A DNA stretch of 64,000 nt from Palaemon carinicauda (lineage: Eukaryota; Arthropoda; Malacostraca; Decapoda; Palaemonidae), in NCBI RefSeq assembly GCF_036898095.1, contig NC_090730.1, positions 22,418,666 through 22,482,665 on the forward strand, written 5' to 3'. The translations under genes and the position numbers were made by a program. This document shows positions 19,544 to 29,709 of this stretch, piece by piece; within the stretch, counting starts at the first letter, position 1; each line of letters starts with the position of its first letter. Under the pieces are notes generated by a model, which did no database searches, was not told where the DNA came from, and saw only the letters and a list, made by a program, of their open reading frames with translations.

Positions 19544-22500
19544 CTTTCCACCATGAAGTCTGTTAAGATTTTTAACATTTTGTATAAAGATATTTTTTAT
19601 TTGATTAGATTGAAGACATGCCTATTCCATTTTCCTTATTTCAATAATGTTTGTCATGTAACTAGATGAAATTAGGTCCATATAATTAGTTTTTTAAATA
19701 ATTATTCACCTTTGATGAAGTGAAGAGTTAGACATCTAATTTTTTGTTTGTATCAAATATATTTCAGATTCACACTGCACATGTTTGATACATCTGTTGC
19801 AGTACAATTACATATTGTGTGAATTCTCCCAAGTAATTTGAAAATTTGAAATTGCACTAATTAAAAAAATTCTACTATTTTATGCTGATACGGCATGTTT
19901 ATCAAAAACTACCAAATAACCATGCAACTTATTAATTTATTGTTGTTGAAAGGCTGGGAAGTTAGCAATGAGAACACAGTGAAACATGACATTTCTGCTA
20001 TGCCAAGAGGGCAGGACATGAACAAAGATTGTAATAAAAGAAATACCTAGCTGGAAATCAGTTATTTAGTCTAACATTTATGAATAAATAAAAGTTGTTC
20101 CTAATTTTATCATGTATGGGAAAGCCATCATCCAAAACAGAGGTTGCTGTTCGGGGCCAAAGATAGCTATTGAATCCCTCTGTCCTCTAATCCTTCCATT
20201 ATATTTATGGCATGGCATATCATATGGTTCCTGTGACAGAGTTTTCCTGTAGTAGATAAATATCTTAAAGCTTTGGTGTTTCAGATGCTAGGAAGGGCTT
20301 TGACATTTTTGGAAACTGGCTCTTTTTTTAAACATGTTGCACTTGCAGGTGCTGCTTTGTGTGTGAGGACCTAGCAGACCCTTGGGGGCTGTTTGTTCTG
20401 CGGGATGTAAGGATCACCTTCCTTTTGCCCAAAGTTTCAAGGAACTTGTAGAAGAACCTAGTTCTCCAAGGGATACATCGTCACCTAACTGAAAAATATA
20501 TAAATTGACATCTGAGTATGAGCGTGAGTGTTACAGTACTCAGAACTTTCCAGTAGGAAGCTAGAAGCACCAGTGGAGTGTACTACTTTTCCAGCTCATG
20601 GTTCTTCTGGGGTTTCATCCGTGGCCAGCCACGAGTGCTAGCTTATAGCGGACAAACACAAGACATCAGTCTTTCTCCTGTTACTACTCGCACAGGATTA
20701 TGAGCACATTGGGTCTTGCCAACACATCTCACCTCATTTGATGAATGGGATCCTTATTATGCTCCTGAACACGCCAGAGTCTGAACACTCATTTATTTAT
20801 GAACGCCCATGAGAAATAGTTTTGAGCCATAAAGCGCAATGCTTCTCTCTTTCTAAACTTCTATTCATGATAAGGATTTTACTCTTTTACTTTACTGTTT
20901 CCTCCCATAGGTAAGTGATTGAAAGAGAATAATTTGCTGCTTTTCCCTGTGAGGGTGCTTAGACGTTACCTTAAAAGCCTAGCCTTCCAAACCAAGGTTA
21001 AAGAATCTGTTTATCACCTCAGGAAAGCTAATGGAGAAAATGTCCAAAAGTACCATCTCTTTTTGGCTTTGTTAGATCATTAATAGACTGCTAGCTTCAG
21101 AACAAGGTGAGCTGGAGGGTCTGGCACAGGCTCGAGCTCATGAACCCAGAGAATTGAAAGCAACTCTAGCCTTTCTGTAGAAATTTTCAGTAGGTCTTAT
21201 AAGTCTGGAAATGTCAGACCACCTTCAAGGCCCACTGCTTACAGGAATGCACCCACAAGTCACTTGACACCTTTGACATAACATAATAACAGGTAGTGTA
21301 GCAAACCAAGCTCCCTCACAGGGCAAGAAGCACCGCATCAAGGATAGCGATTGCACCAATAATCTTGGATGAGAGTGAGAATGTCTGGCCTTTCTTCCTC
21401 TTCTTCCTTACCTTTCCGTGGAGTACAGCAGCCATGCAGTTATGTTGCTGGGGCGTATGTTGTTGCAGATAAGCTTCACTAATGAGTATCTTTTCTGTTG
21501 TGAGTAAAATAGAAGTGTTCACTCCCCCAGTCTTCTAACAAGGGGAGTTTCCAGCCAAGTTTCCGGCTTCACTGAAATTATACTCCTATTAAAGGACACA
21601 GGTTTGTATACTTTAGAAAAGTACGAATTACTTTTAAAATTTGTGATGTTACCGTTCTTTTGAGGTGGTGACTTAGTGTCAGACCAAGGAGTTATCCATG
21701 TCGAATTTTCTTTTCCCATGTATCATGGCCACATTTGTGTCCTCATAATTTGTATGATGTTAGAAAGAGTGGATCGAAGTTTTAAGAAGAAACTGTGCTG
21801 TGTGTGTTCATTTAGGTAAGGTAAAGTAATAACAAACTTAATATAGACAAAACAGGACAATCTCTGTAATACTGTATATTGAATCCTATTAACTGTTAGT
21901 ATATAGTGAAATAAAAGATGAGATCAGAAGAAAATAGAGGAATGAAGAAGTCCAGAGTTATCAACAAAGTAATGTAACAGGTTGTTCAAAGATATTTTGG
22001 AAATATTGAAAAGTGAATAGTTTAGATAATTGTATAGCATATATCTGAGAGTGAAATGGAAAAGAAGATACACACTATAGATGATTGTTAGAAATGATAC
22101 AACCACAGTTTGTATAATCGTATAATCACGAGAGGAAGAGCAAACAAGAGCCTCCAAGTTAAGTCCACATGTAGTATGTACTGCATGCTGAAGATCAACG
22201 TTGTGGTTGAAATGGTGTAAAGAAGCTTAATGGGTTACATTGAAAACTGAAATACTATGAAGTGTGTTTGTGTCATATATAGGAGTTGTTATAACTTTCA
22301 TACGGTAAATAAGTTGTAATAACTTTAAAATACGGCGGATAATCTGAAAAGTATCAACTGCCAGCTGTCACCATTCAGCATCAAGTGAAATCATCCACGA
22401 GTCCTGTATTTGGAGGGTCATTCCCCTTTTGCGTATATCATTCTGTTTTGTGTATTCCTCAAATTGAAAACTGGTTTGTGCTTATTTAGGAACCTATGTT

Positions 22501-22597
22501 GTGTAACTAAGGTAGACTCAACACTGCACAATACAACAGACTATCTGTCTCCTTGTCCCAAAATATATGCAAGAGCAAATTCACATATAAAATTTTA

Positions 22598-22772
22598 TTT
22601 TTCAATATTAAACTTACCCGATAATCATGTAGCTGTCAACTCCGTTGCCCGACAGAATTCTACGGAAGGGATACGCCAGCGATCACTATACTAGAAGGGG
22701 GTGTACTCACCAGCGCCACCTGTGGCCAGGTACTGCAGTACTTCTTGTTGACACCACCTCAATTTTTCCTCT
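22598..22772. repeat. Left inverted terminal repeat of DIRS copy 1
   Basis: It starts at the T run before CAATATTAAACTTACCCGAT. From GATAATCATG to about 22772 it is the reverse complement of the right repeat near 29308-29465, including CTACGGAAGGGATACGCCAG. The 16 bases of the outermost end differ from the right end and are matched instead in the internal complementary region. Confidence 0.9.
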
Positions 22773-22978
22773 GTCGTGCTTCCGGCAAGACCTATATGGA
22801 TACGCTTATAATTTTGGAGTCTTGTTCACGGTTTTTGGTGAAGTATTGCTCTAAGATTTCAGCTTTCGCTATACTGGAAACTTTTCTATTAGCTTAGATA
22901 GCTTTTATATTGATTTGATTAATGGTTAACGATCTTTTGCTTTAATTGGAATCCCCCTTGACTACTCTTTGATTCAAG

Positions 22979-25813
22979 ATGTCCGACCTTTCTCAAGCCC
23001 CTCCCCAAAGACGATGTAGGACTTGTATTAGGCGTATTCCGAAGGCCTCGGTTGATCCTCACACCGCTTGTTCCGACTGTAGGGGAAAATCCTGTCAGTT
23101 GGAAGATCGATGTGAGGAATGCGCCGGACTTTCGGAACTTGATTTTGTTCGATTCCTTAAATATACCACTAAGTTAGAGAGAGAGAGAGTTAGGAGGAGT
23201 TCGGCTCGCTCTTCGCTTTATTCCTCACCTCATGATCCTCAACCTTTTCCTCCCCCTGTAGTGGCTACCCCCGAACCTACTTTTTGTGCTCAGCCTGATA
23301 TGTCTGATGTTTTGCGTGCCATTCAGGCTTTAGGTGACAAAGTGGAGTCGGTAGTGAGTGACCACAAGTTCCTCTTGGCGGACGTCAAGGAACTTAAGGT
23401 GAAAAGTGCAGTGGGAAGTGGTAGTGCCAGTGCTGTGCCGAGTGCTAGTGTCAGTGCGGTGCCGAGTGCTAGTGTCAGTGTCAGTGTTGTGCGTGAGGGT
23501 ACTTCTGTGCGTGCCAGTCGTCCTCCCAGTCCGGGACCTCTTGCAAGCTCCCAAGCCCAGGGGAGAAGCAATGTCGAAGGGCAAAAGGGTTCGGCAGGCC
23601 TTGATCGGCGCACAGAAGTATCCTCGGTGGTTGCGGGCGTGTCTTACAGAGACCGTCACTCCCACTCGCAGACGATTGAGCCTTTATTTTCCTCGTCTGC
23701 AGAAGAAATTTCGGGGAGAAAACGCTGGACTCAGGTCTCAAGACCTCTTAAACGTAAAGTCCAGACCTCACGAGTTCAACAACCCGGATGCAGTCATTGG
23801 GTTAGCTCTGACTCTCCGCAGTCATCAGGTGACTGCACACCTCCTAAGAGAGGTAAGGCGATGCCTCAACAGACCTCATCTTCTGTTAAGGCTTTGCCTC
23901 AACAGACCTCATCGTCTGTTGATCCCAAGATGACTTTGCTGCAGTCCATGCAGTCGCAGCTTGCGGTTTTAATGCGTGAGTTTCAGGCAGAGAAGGTTAC
24001 ACCTCCTCCTGCGAGCGCTCCACCTCACCGCAGTCCAGTCTGCCAGACGTACGAAGTTGAGGTTCCTCAAGCTACCTCCATGCGTGAGCTACCGCGTTGG
24101 GAGTTGCCAGTTACCAGCGTTGTGCAGCAACCTCCACCTTCCTTAAGGCAACCTCAACAATGGGAACAGGAGTCTTATGCCTTACAACCTCCTCTTCCTT
24201 TGAGGCAAGAGTTTCTTGCAGTTAGACCATCTTCGAGGCAACAACCTCTTGAGGTACGACAACCTCTACCATCCTTGAGGCAGCCACCTCAGCTCTCGCA
24301 GCTGCTACCTCCACTTTCCTCAAGGCGAGAACCTCAACTCTCGAGGCTAGCACCTCAAGAACCTCAACTCGTGAGACAGGAACTGCGTTCTGCGCAGCCG
24401 CTACCTCAACTCTCGCAGCTCACACCTCAAGAACCTCAACTCGTGAGACAGGAACCTGCTACTGCGCATCCACCTCAACCCTTGAAGCAAGCGCAACTCT
24501 TGAGACAGGAAACTCATGCTAGGAGTCAACCACCTCAACGCATGCACCTACCTTCTTCTCCTCTACTTGACCAGTCTTTGCAGCCTGAACCTCAGGTTTT
24601 AATACAGTCGCCTCTCTCCACACTTGCTCCTCAAACCGCCGCAGAACCTCCTTCATCCCAGCCTCATGACTTTGTCGTTACCAGCCCTCATCCTCTTCAA
24701 CAGAGACTTGAGGATGAAACCGCAAGTGTTTATGCACCCGCTTGTCAGGATTCTGCTGTTCAGCACACCGCTGTAACTTTACCTCTCGCTTCGCAACACT
24801 CAGGTGATGAGGTTTCTGAGGAGGAAGCTGCGCACCTAGATGATCCCTCTTCGGACGTGGAGGAACCCAAGTCTTCTCCACCCTCCATTGACTTTCGCAA
24901 GGTCCTGGCTCTTTTCAGAGAGGTTTACCCGGATCATTTTGTTTCTGCTACCCCTCGCTCTCCTCCATCTGAGTTTTCTCTAGGCATGCAACCTGTTAAG
25001 TCGGCCTATACTAAGCTCGTCTTTGCTAGATCCTCTAAGAGAGCTTTAAGAATGTTAGGGGATTGGTTGCAGTCCAAACAGCAACTAGGGAAGACTTCAT
25101 TTATGTTCCCTCCTACTAAGCTGACTTCTAAGGCGGGCGTATGGTATGCCACAGGAGAGGAACCAGGCTTGGGAATCCCTGCCTCTGCCCAGGCTGACTT
25201 CTCAAGTTTGGTCGACTCTCCACGTAGATCGGCTATGAGGCGCTCTAAGGTCTGTTGGACCTTTTCCGACTTAGACCACTTCTTAAAGGGTATATTTCGT
25301 GCCTTTGAGATTTTCAATTTTCTCGACTGGTGCCTGGGGGCCTTGAGCAAGAAGACTGCCCCTGCTGACAAGGACTCAGCCATGCTTATAATGTCCTGTA
25401 TGGATAAAGCAATTCGGGATGGGTCCGGCGAACTTGCCTCAATGTTTGTTTCAGGAGTACTCAAGAAAAGGGAACAACTTTGCACTTTTCTTTCTACTGG
25501 CATCACCTCTTGTCAAAGGTCTCAGTTACTTTTTGCTCCGCTTTCTAAGTTCCTGTTCCCCGAGGAGCTTATCAAGGATTTGTCTGCGGCCCTTATTCAG
25601 AAGGACACTCATGACCTTGTGGCCTCTTCAGCTCGTAAGGCTAAGGTTGCTCCTTCAGTTCCTAGAACTTACCGCACCCCAGTGGCCGATACTCCTGCTA
25701 CAAGATTTATTCCGCCCTTTCGTGGCAGAGCCCCCAGCCGAGGAAGTACCCGTCCAGACTCTTTCAGGGGCAGGTCTAAAAAAGGTCCCAAGACTTCAAA
25801 AGGCAAACACTGA
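22979..25813 (+). CDS. DIRS Gag-like protein, copy 1, 944 aa
   Basis: Presumed nucleocapsid/assembly protein of the element. The N-terminus is Cys-rich (C13, C16, H28, C31, C34, C39, C45, C48) and could bind zinc. There follows a Ser/Val-rich repeat (SASAVPSASVSAVPSASVSV, near 145-165), a Pro/Gln-rich middle with recurring APQEPQLVRQE units (near 450-500), and a conserved C-terminal domain from about 635 (SIDFRKVLALFREVYPDHFV; DLDHFLKGIFRAFEIFNFLD). The tail is basic and Gly/Arg/Lys-rich. The ATG at 22979 matches the start in copy 2. The single UGA at 25811-25813 is followed by an open frame leading into the recombinase. Confidence 0.85.
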   Translation: MSDLSQAPPQRRCRTCIRRIPKASVDPHTACSDCRGKSCQLEDRCEECAGLSELDFVRFLKYTTKLERERVRRSSARSSLYSSPHDPQPFPPPVVATPEPTFCAQPDMSDVLRAIQALGDKVESVVSDHKFLLADVKELKVKSAVGSGSASAVPSASVSAVPSASVSVSVVREGTSVRASRPPSPGPLASSQAQGRSNVEGQKGSAGLDRRTEVSSVVAGVSYRDRHSHSQTIEPLFSSSAEEISGRKRWTQVSRPLKRKVQTSRVQQPGCSHWVSSDSPQSSGDCTPPKRGKAMPQQTSSSVKALPQQTSSSVDPKMTLLQSMQSQLAVLMREFQAEKVTPPPASAPPHRSPVCQTYEVEVPQATSMRELPRWELPVTSVVQQPPPSLRQPQQWEQESYALQPPLPLRQEFLAVRPSSRQQPLEVRQPLPSLRQPPQLSQLLPPLSSRREPQLSRLAPQEPQLVRQELRSAQPLPQLSQLTPQEPQLVRQEPATAHPPQPLKQAQLLRQETHARSQPPQRMHLPSSPLLDQSLQPEPQVLIQSPLSTLAPQTAAEPPSSQPHDFVVTSPHPLQQRLEDETASVYAPACQDSAVQHTAVTLPLASQHSGDEVSEEEAAHLDDPSSDVEEPKSSPPSIDFRKVLALFREVYPDHFVSATPRSPPSEFSLGMQPVKSAYTKLVFARSSKRALRMLGDWLQSKQQLGKTSFMFPPTKLTSKAGVWYATGEEPGLGIPASAQADFSSLVDSPRRSAMRRSKVCWTFSDLDHFLKGIFRAFEIFNFLDWCLGALSKKTAPADKDSAMLIMSCMDKAIRDGSGELASMFVSGVLKKREQLCTFLSTGITSCQRSQLLFAPLSKFLFPEELIKDLSAALIQKDTHDLVASSARKAKVAPSVPRTYRTPVADTPATRFIPPFRGRAPSRGSTRPDSFRGRSKKGPKTSKGKH

Positions 25814-27872
25814 CTCTCCTCCTCTCCAGACAGCAGTAGGAGCCAGACTCAAGACCTTCTGGCAAGCTTGGGAAAGAAGAGGTGCAGACGCCCAGTCTGT
25901 CAAGTGGCTAAGGGAGGGTTACAGGATACCATTCTGCCGCAATCCCCCTCTGACCACTTCTCCCATCAACCTCTCTCCCAACTACAAGGAAAAGGACAAG
26001 AGGCTAGCGTTACACCAGGAGGTGTCGCTCCTGTTACAGAAGAAGGCAGTGGTGATAGTCCGGGACCATCAATCCCCGGGCTTCTACAACCGTCTCTTTC
26101 TGGTGGCCAAGAAGACAGGAGGTTGGAGACCGGTGCTGGACGTCAGTGCGCTCAATGCTTATGTCACCAAGCAGACGTTCACTATGGAGACGACGAAGTC
26201 GGTCCTAGCAGCGGTCAGGCAGGAGGACTGGATGGTCTCGTTGGATCTGAAAGACGCTTACTTTCACGTTCCTATTCATCCAGACTCCCAACCTTTCCTG
26301 AGATTCGTTTTTGGAAAGGTTGTGTACCAATTCCAAGCCCTGTGTTTTGGCCTAAGCACAGCGCCTATGGTGTTTACGCGTCTGATGAGGAATATTGCAA
26401 AATTCCTCCACTTAGCGGACATCAGAGCCTCCCTTTATTTAGACGACTGGCTGTTAAGAGCCCCCACAAGTCGTCGCTGTCTGGAGAGTCTCAACTGGAC
26501 TTTGGACTTGATCAAGGAACTGGGTCTTTTGGTCAACTTAGAAAAGTCCCAGCTCATTCCCTCCCAATCCATCGTTTACCTGGGAATGGAGATTCGGAGT
26601 CAAGCTTTTCGGGCTTTTCCATCGGCCCCAAGGATAAGCCAAGCCCTAGAATGCATCCTGAGCATGCTGAAGAGGAACAGTTGCTCGGTGAGACAGTGGA
26701 TGAGTTTAACAGGGACCCTGTCATCGTTAGCCCTGTTCGTCGAGTTAGGGAGACTCCACCTCCGCCCTCTCCAATTCCATCTAGCAGCTCACTGGGACAA
26801 GGATTTGACGCTCGAAGCAGTCTCTATTCCTGTCACCAAAGAGATGAAGACTACTCTCTTGTGGTGGAAGACCAACATCCTTCTCAAGGAGGGTCTATCG
26901 TTAGCGATTCAGACCCCCAATCTTCATCTCTTTTCGGACACATCAGACTCGGGCTGGGGCGCGACCTTGAACGGACAGGAATGCTCGGGAACATGGAACA
27001 AGGAACAGGAAACGCTCCACATCAACTGCAAGGAGCTGCTGGCAGTTCATCTGGCCTTAATGAACTTCAAGTCCCTCCTGTTAGACAAGGTGGTGGAGGT
27101 GAACTCAGACAACACCACAGCCTTGGCTTACATCTCCAAGCAGGGAGGGACCCATTCGAGGAAGCTGTACGAGATAGCAAGGGACCTCCTCATTTAGTCA
27201 AGAAGTCTAAATCTCACTCTGGTAACGAGGTTCATTCAGGGCAACATGAACGTCTCAGCAGATCGCCTCAGCAGAAAAGATCAAGTCATCCCCACGGAAT
27301 GGACCCTTCACAAGAGCGTGTGCAACAGACTTTGGACCTTGTGGGGTCAGCCTACGATAGATCTGTTCGCCACCTCCATGACCAAGAGGCTTCCTTTGTA
27401 CTGTTCCCCAGTTCCAGACCCAGCAGCAGTTCACGTGGATGCTTTTCTGCTGAATTGGTCCCATCTCGACCTACATGCATTCCCGCCGTTCAAGATCATC
27501 AACAGAGTCATTCAGAAGTTCGTCTCGCACGAAGGGACACGGCTGACGCTGGTTGCTCCCCTTTGGCCTGCAAGAGAATGGTTCACAGAGGTACTACAAT
27601 GGCTGGTCGACGTTCCCAGGACTCTCCCTCTAAGAGTGGACCTTCTACGTCAACCTCACGTAAACAAGGTACACCCAAACCTCCACGCTCTTCGTCTGAC
27701 TGCCTTCAGACTGTCGAAAGATTCGCTAGAGCTAGAGGCTTTTCGAAGGAGGCAGCCAGAGCGATTGCCAGAGCAAGGAGGGTATCCACTCGTAGAGTCT
27801 ACCAATCCAAGTGGGAAGTCTTCCGAAGCTGGTGCAGAGCCAATGCAGTTTCCTCTACCAATACCTCTGTAA
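25722..27872 (+). pseudogene. DIRS RT/RNase H/methyltransferase-like frame, copy 1, premature stop
   Basis: This frame lies +1 relative to gag and overlaps its end by about 90 nt. It has no clear ATG at its homologous start (VAEPPAEEVPVQ). RT motifs are present: VVIVRDHQSPGFYNRLFLV, MVSLDLKDAYFHVPIHPDSQ and SLYLDDWLLR. RNase H motifs are LFSDTSDSGWGA, INCKELLAVHLA and EVNSDNTTAL. A TAG at 27195-27197 replaces the Trp seen in copy 2 and cuts the protein just before the last RNase H Asp (NVSADRLSR) and the methyltransferase-like domain (DLFATSMTKRLPLYCSPVPD, FPPFKIINRV). After the stop the same frame stays open to 27872. Confidence 0.9.
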
Positions 27873-28771
27873 CCCAAGTTGCTGACTTCCTTTTACATCT
27901 AAGGAATGTTAGATCCCTTTCGGCTCCTACGATTAAAGGGTACAGAAGTATGTTGGCTTCAGTTCTCCGCCACAGAGGTTTGGATCTTTCCTCCAACAAG
28001 GACCTTCAAGACATCCTTAAATCTTTCGAGACTTCTAAAGAACGTCGTTTATCCACTCCAGGCTGGAATCTAGACGTAGTCTTAAGGTTCCTTATGTCTC
28101 CTAGGTTCGAACCTCTCCAGTCAGCTTCCTTCAAAGACCTTACTCTCAAAACTCTTTTCCTCGTCTGCCTTGCAACAGCTAAAAGAGTTAGTGAGGTTCA
28201 CGCCTTCAGCAAGAACATTGGGTTCACATCCGAATCAGCAACATGTTCTTTACAGCTCGGATTTTTAGCTAAGAATGAACTTCCTTCACGTCCTTGGCCT
28301 AGATCGTTCGAAATTCCTAGCCTTTCCAACATGGTGGGTAACGAGCTAGAAAGAGTTCTTTGCCCTGTCAGAGCTCTGAAATACTATCTTAATAGGTCAA
28401 AACCTATACGAGGACAGTCAGAAGCCTTATGGTGTGCAATCAAGAAACCTTCGATGCCTATGTCCAAAAACGCAGTTTCGTATTATATAAGGCTTCTGAT
28501 TAGAGAAGCTCATTCTCACATGAAGGATGAAGACCTTGCTTTGCTGAAGGTAAGGACCCACGAAGTGAGAGCTGTAGCCACTTCGATGGCCTTTAAACAG
28601 AACCGTTCTCTGCAGAGTATTATGGATGCAACTTATTGGAGGAGCAAGTCAGTGTTTGCATCATATTATCTTAAAGATGTCCAGTCTCTTTACGAGAACT
28701 GCTACACCCTGGGACCATTCGTAGCAGTGAGTGCAGTAGTAGGTGAGGGCACAGCCACTACATTCCCTTAA
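25868..28771 (+). CDS. DIRS tyrosine recombinase frame, copy 1
   Basis: Recombinase that integrates the circular DNA. The C-terminal domain carries the R-H-x-x-R-Y set: R in TAKRVSEVHAF, HEVR in KVRTHEVRAVATS, and Tyr in FASYYLKDVQSL. The core-binding part begins near STRRVYQSKWEVFRSWCRA. About 600 codons upstream run open against the RT frame and resemble no domain I know. The listed start is a TTG and is not a convincing initiator. The frame is in fact open back to the gag UGA (25811-25813), in the same frame as gag. UGA readthrough, or splicing onto CTCTCCAG near 25829, are possible routes to its expression. Confidence 0.85.
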   Translation: MGKKRCRRPVCQVAKGGLQDTILPQSPSDHFSHQPLSQLQGKGQEASVTPGGVAPVTEEGSGDSPGPSIPGLLQPSLSGGQEDRRLETGAGRQCAQCLCHQADVHYGDDEVGPSSGQAGGLDGLVGSERRLLSRSYSSRLPTFPEIRFWKGCVPIPSPVFWPKHSAYGVYASDEEYCKIPPLSGHQSLPLFRRLAVKSPHKSSLSGESQLDFGLDQGTGSFGQLRKVPAHSLPIHRLPGNGDSESSFSGFSIGPKDKPSPRMHPEHAEEEQLLGETVDEFNRDPVIVSPVRRVRETPPPPSPIPSSSSLGQGFDARSSLYSCHQRDEDYSLVVEDQHPSQGGSIVSDSDPQSSSLFGHIRLGLGRDLERTGMLGNMEQGTGNAPHQLQGAAGSSSGLNELQVPPVRQGGGGELRQHHSLGLHLQAGRDPFEEAVRDSKGPPHLVKKSKSHSGNEVHSGQHERLSRSPQQKRSSHPHGMDPSQERVQQTLDLVGSAYDRSVRHLHDQEASFVLFPSSRPSSSSRGCFSAELVPSRPTCIPAVQDHQQSHSEVRLARRDTADAGCSPLACKRMVHRGTTMAGRRSQDSPSKSGPSTSTSRKQGTPKPPRSSSDCLQTVERFARARGFSKEAARAIARARRVSTRRVYQSKWEVFRSWCRANAVSSTNTSVTQVADFLLHLRNVRSLSAPTIKGYRSMLASVLRHRGLDLSSNKDLQDILKSFETSKERRLSTPGWNLDVVLRFLMSPRFEPLQSASFKDLTLKTLFLVCLATAKRVSEVHAFSKNIGFTSESATCSLQLGFLAKNELPSRPWPRSFEIPSLSNMVGNELERVLCPVRALKYYLNRSKPIRGQSEALWCAIKKPSMPMSKNAVSYYIRLLIREAHSHMKDEDLALLKVRTHEVRAVATSMAFKQNRSLQSIMDATYWRSKSVFASYYLKDVQSLYENCYTLGPFVAVSAVVGEGTATTFP

Positions 28772-29168
28772 TCCCATAACCTTTTTTAACCTTTCTCTTG
28801 AATGCTTTTATTGTTGTTTTTTGGGTTGTTACGGTAGGCTAAGAAGCCTTCCGCATAATTTTTGATTTGGCGGGTGGTCAATTCGTTCTTGAGAAGCGCC
28901 TAGGTTAGAGGTTGTGTAGAGGTCCTTTAGTATGGGTTGCAGCCCTGTATACTTCAGCACCTTAGGGTTGTTCAGCCTCCTAAGAGGAACGCTGCGCTCA
29001 GTAAGGAAGACGAACTTGTTAAAGGCAGAGTAATGGTTCAAGTCGACTTCCTTACCAGGTACTTATAATTTCATTGTTATTTTGAATAACTGATAATATG
29101 AAATACGGGATACTTAGCTTACTTATAGTCATGTACACTGGTTTTCACCCACCTCCCTGGGTGTGAAT

Positions 29169-29259
29169 CAGCTACATGATTATCGGGTAAGTTTAATATT
29201 GAAAAATGTTATTTTCATTAGTAAAATAAATTTTTGAATATACTTACCCGATAATCATG
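29169..29259. repeat. Internal complementary region of DIRS copy 1
   Basis: CAGCTACATGATTATCGGGT through AATATTGAAAAA is the complement of the left terminus. The following ATGTTATTTTCATTAG through ACCCGATAATCATG is the complement of the right terminus at 29446-29499. Joined this way they spell the circle junction that DIRS elements use during replication. Confidence 0.9.
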
Positions 29260-29499
29260 ATTTAATTGACCCACCCTTCCTCCCCATAGAGAACCAGTGG
29301 ACCGAGGAAAAATTGAGGTGGTGTCAACAAGAAGTACTGCAGTACCTGGCCACAGGTGGCGCTGGTGAGTACACCCCCTTCTAGTATAGTGATCGCTGGC
29401 GTATCCCTTCCGTAGAATTCTGTCGGGCAACGGAGTTGACAGCTACATGATTATCGGGTAAGTATATTCAAAAATTTATTTTACTAATGAAAATAACAT
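29260..29499. repeat. Right inverted terminal repeat of DIRS copy 1
   Basis: This is the complement of the left repeat over about 150 bp, including GTACTGCAGTACCTGGCCAC, then a terminus ending GAAAATAACAT. The flanking genome continues ATTTATG. Confidence 0.9.
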
Positions 29500-29709
29500 A
29501 TTTATGTTGGCTCTGTATTTCTGAACCCTAATTAGGGGTCACTACACTTCGAGTTGACATCCTAGTTAACCCCAAAATGCTAATCAATGATATCAGTGCT
29601 TCTTCAACTAGCACGGGCATTAGAAATCATAGGTAAAAAGCATGGTTTGTATGACATATGAAATATTGAAATGGTTTTGTAAATCTCACAAGAAATTGAA
29701 ACTTTTCAG

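Larger units (their letters stand above)
17160..22597. other. 5.4 kb without a recognised gene
   Basis: This is AT-rich DNA with only short frames. Within it I recognise two repeat-like stretches (17752-18190 and 18540-18840) and one palindromic element (19347-19543). A C run lies at about 18830-18844. The rest, especially 19560-22590, shows no family resemblance or splice-bounded coding sequence that I can support. It may contain introns of the FAAP100-like gene whose last exon is at 29710, but no upstream exon was found. Confidence 0.5.
22598..29499 (+). mobile_element. DIRS-type tyrosine-recombinase retrotransposon, copy 1
   Basis: A 6.9-kb element with inverted terminal repeats (22598-22772 and 29260-29499) and an internal complementary region (29169-29259). 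This region equals the complement of the left end followed by the complement of the right end and so fixes both edges. Order: left repeat, Gag, RT/RNase H/methyltransferase-like frame, tyrosine recombinase, internal complementary region, right repeat. There is no target-site duplication, as expected for recombinase-mediated insertion. It is close to copy 2 at 37918-44653. A stop in the RT frame is its main visible defect. It lies just upstream of the FAAP100-like exon and may sit in that gene's intron. Confidence 0.93.

Noticed and set aside
23323..23741. Minus-strand frames opposite the DIRS gag gene, here and at 38644-39632
   Set aside because: Shadow frames of the plus-strand coding sequence with no conserved features of their own.
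25419..25721. N-terminal extension of the RT frame of DIRS copy 1 from an ATG at 25419
   Set aside because: The extension lies wholly in gag in another frame and has no matching ATG in copy 2. The homologous RT start is near 25722.
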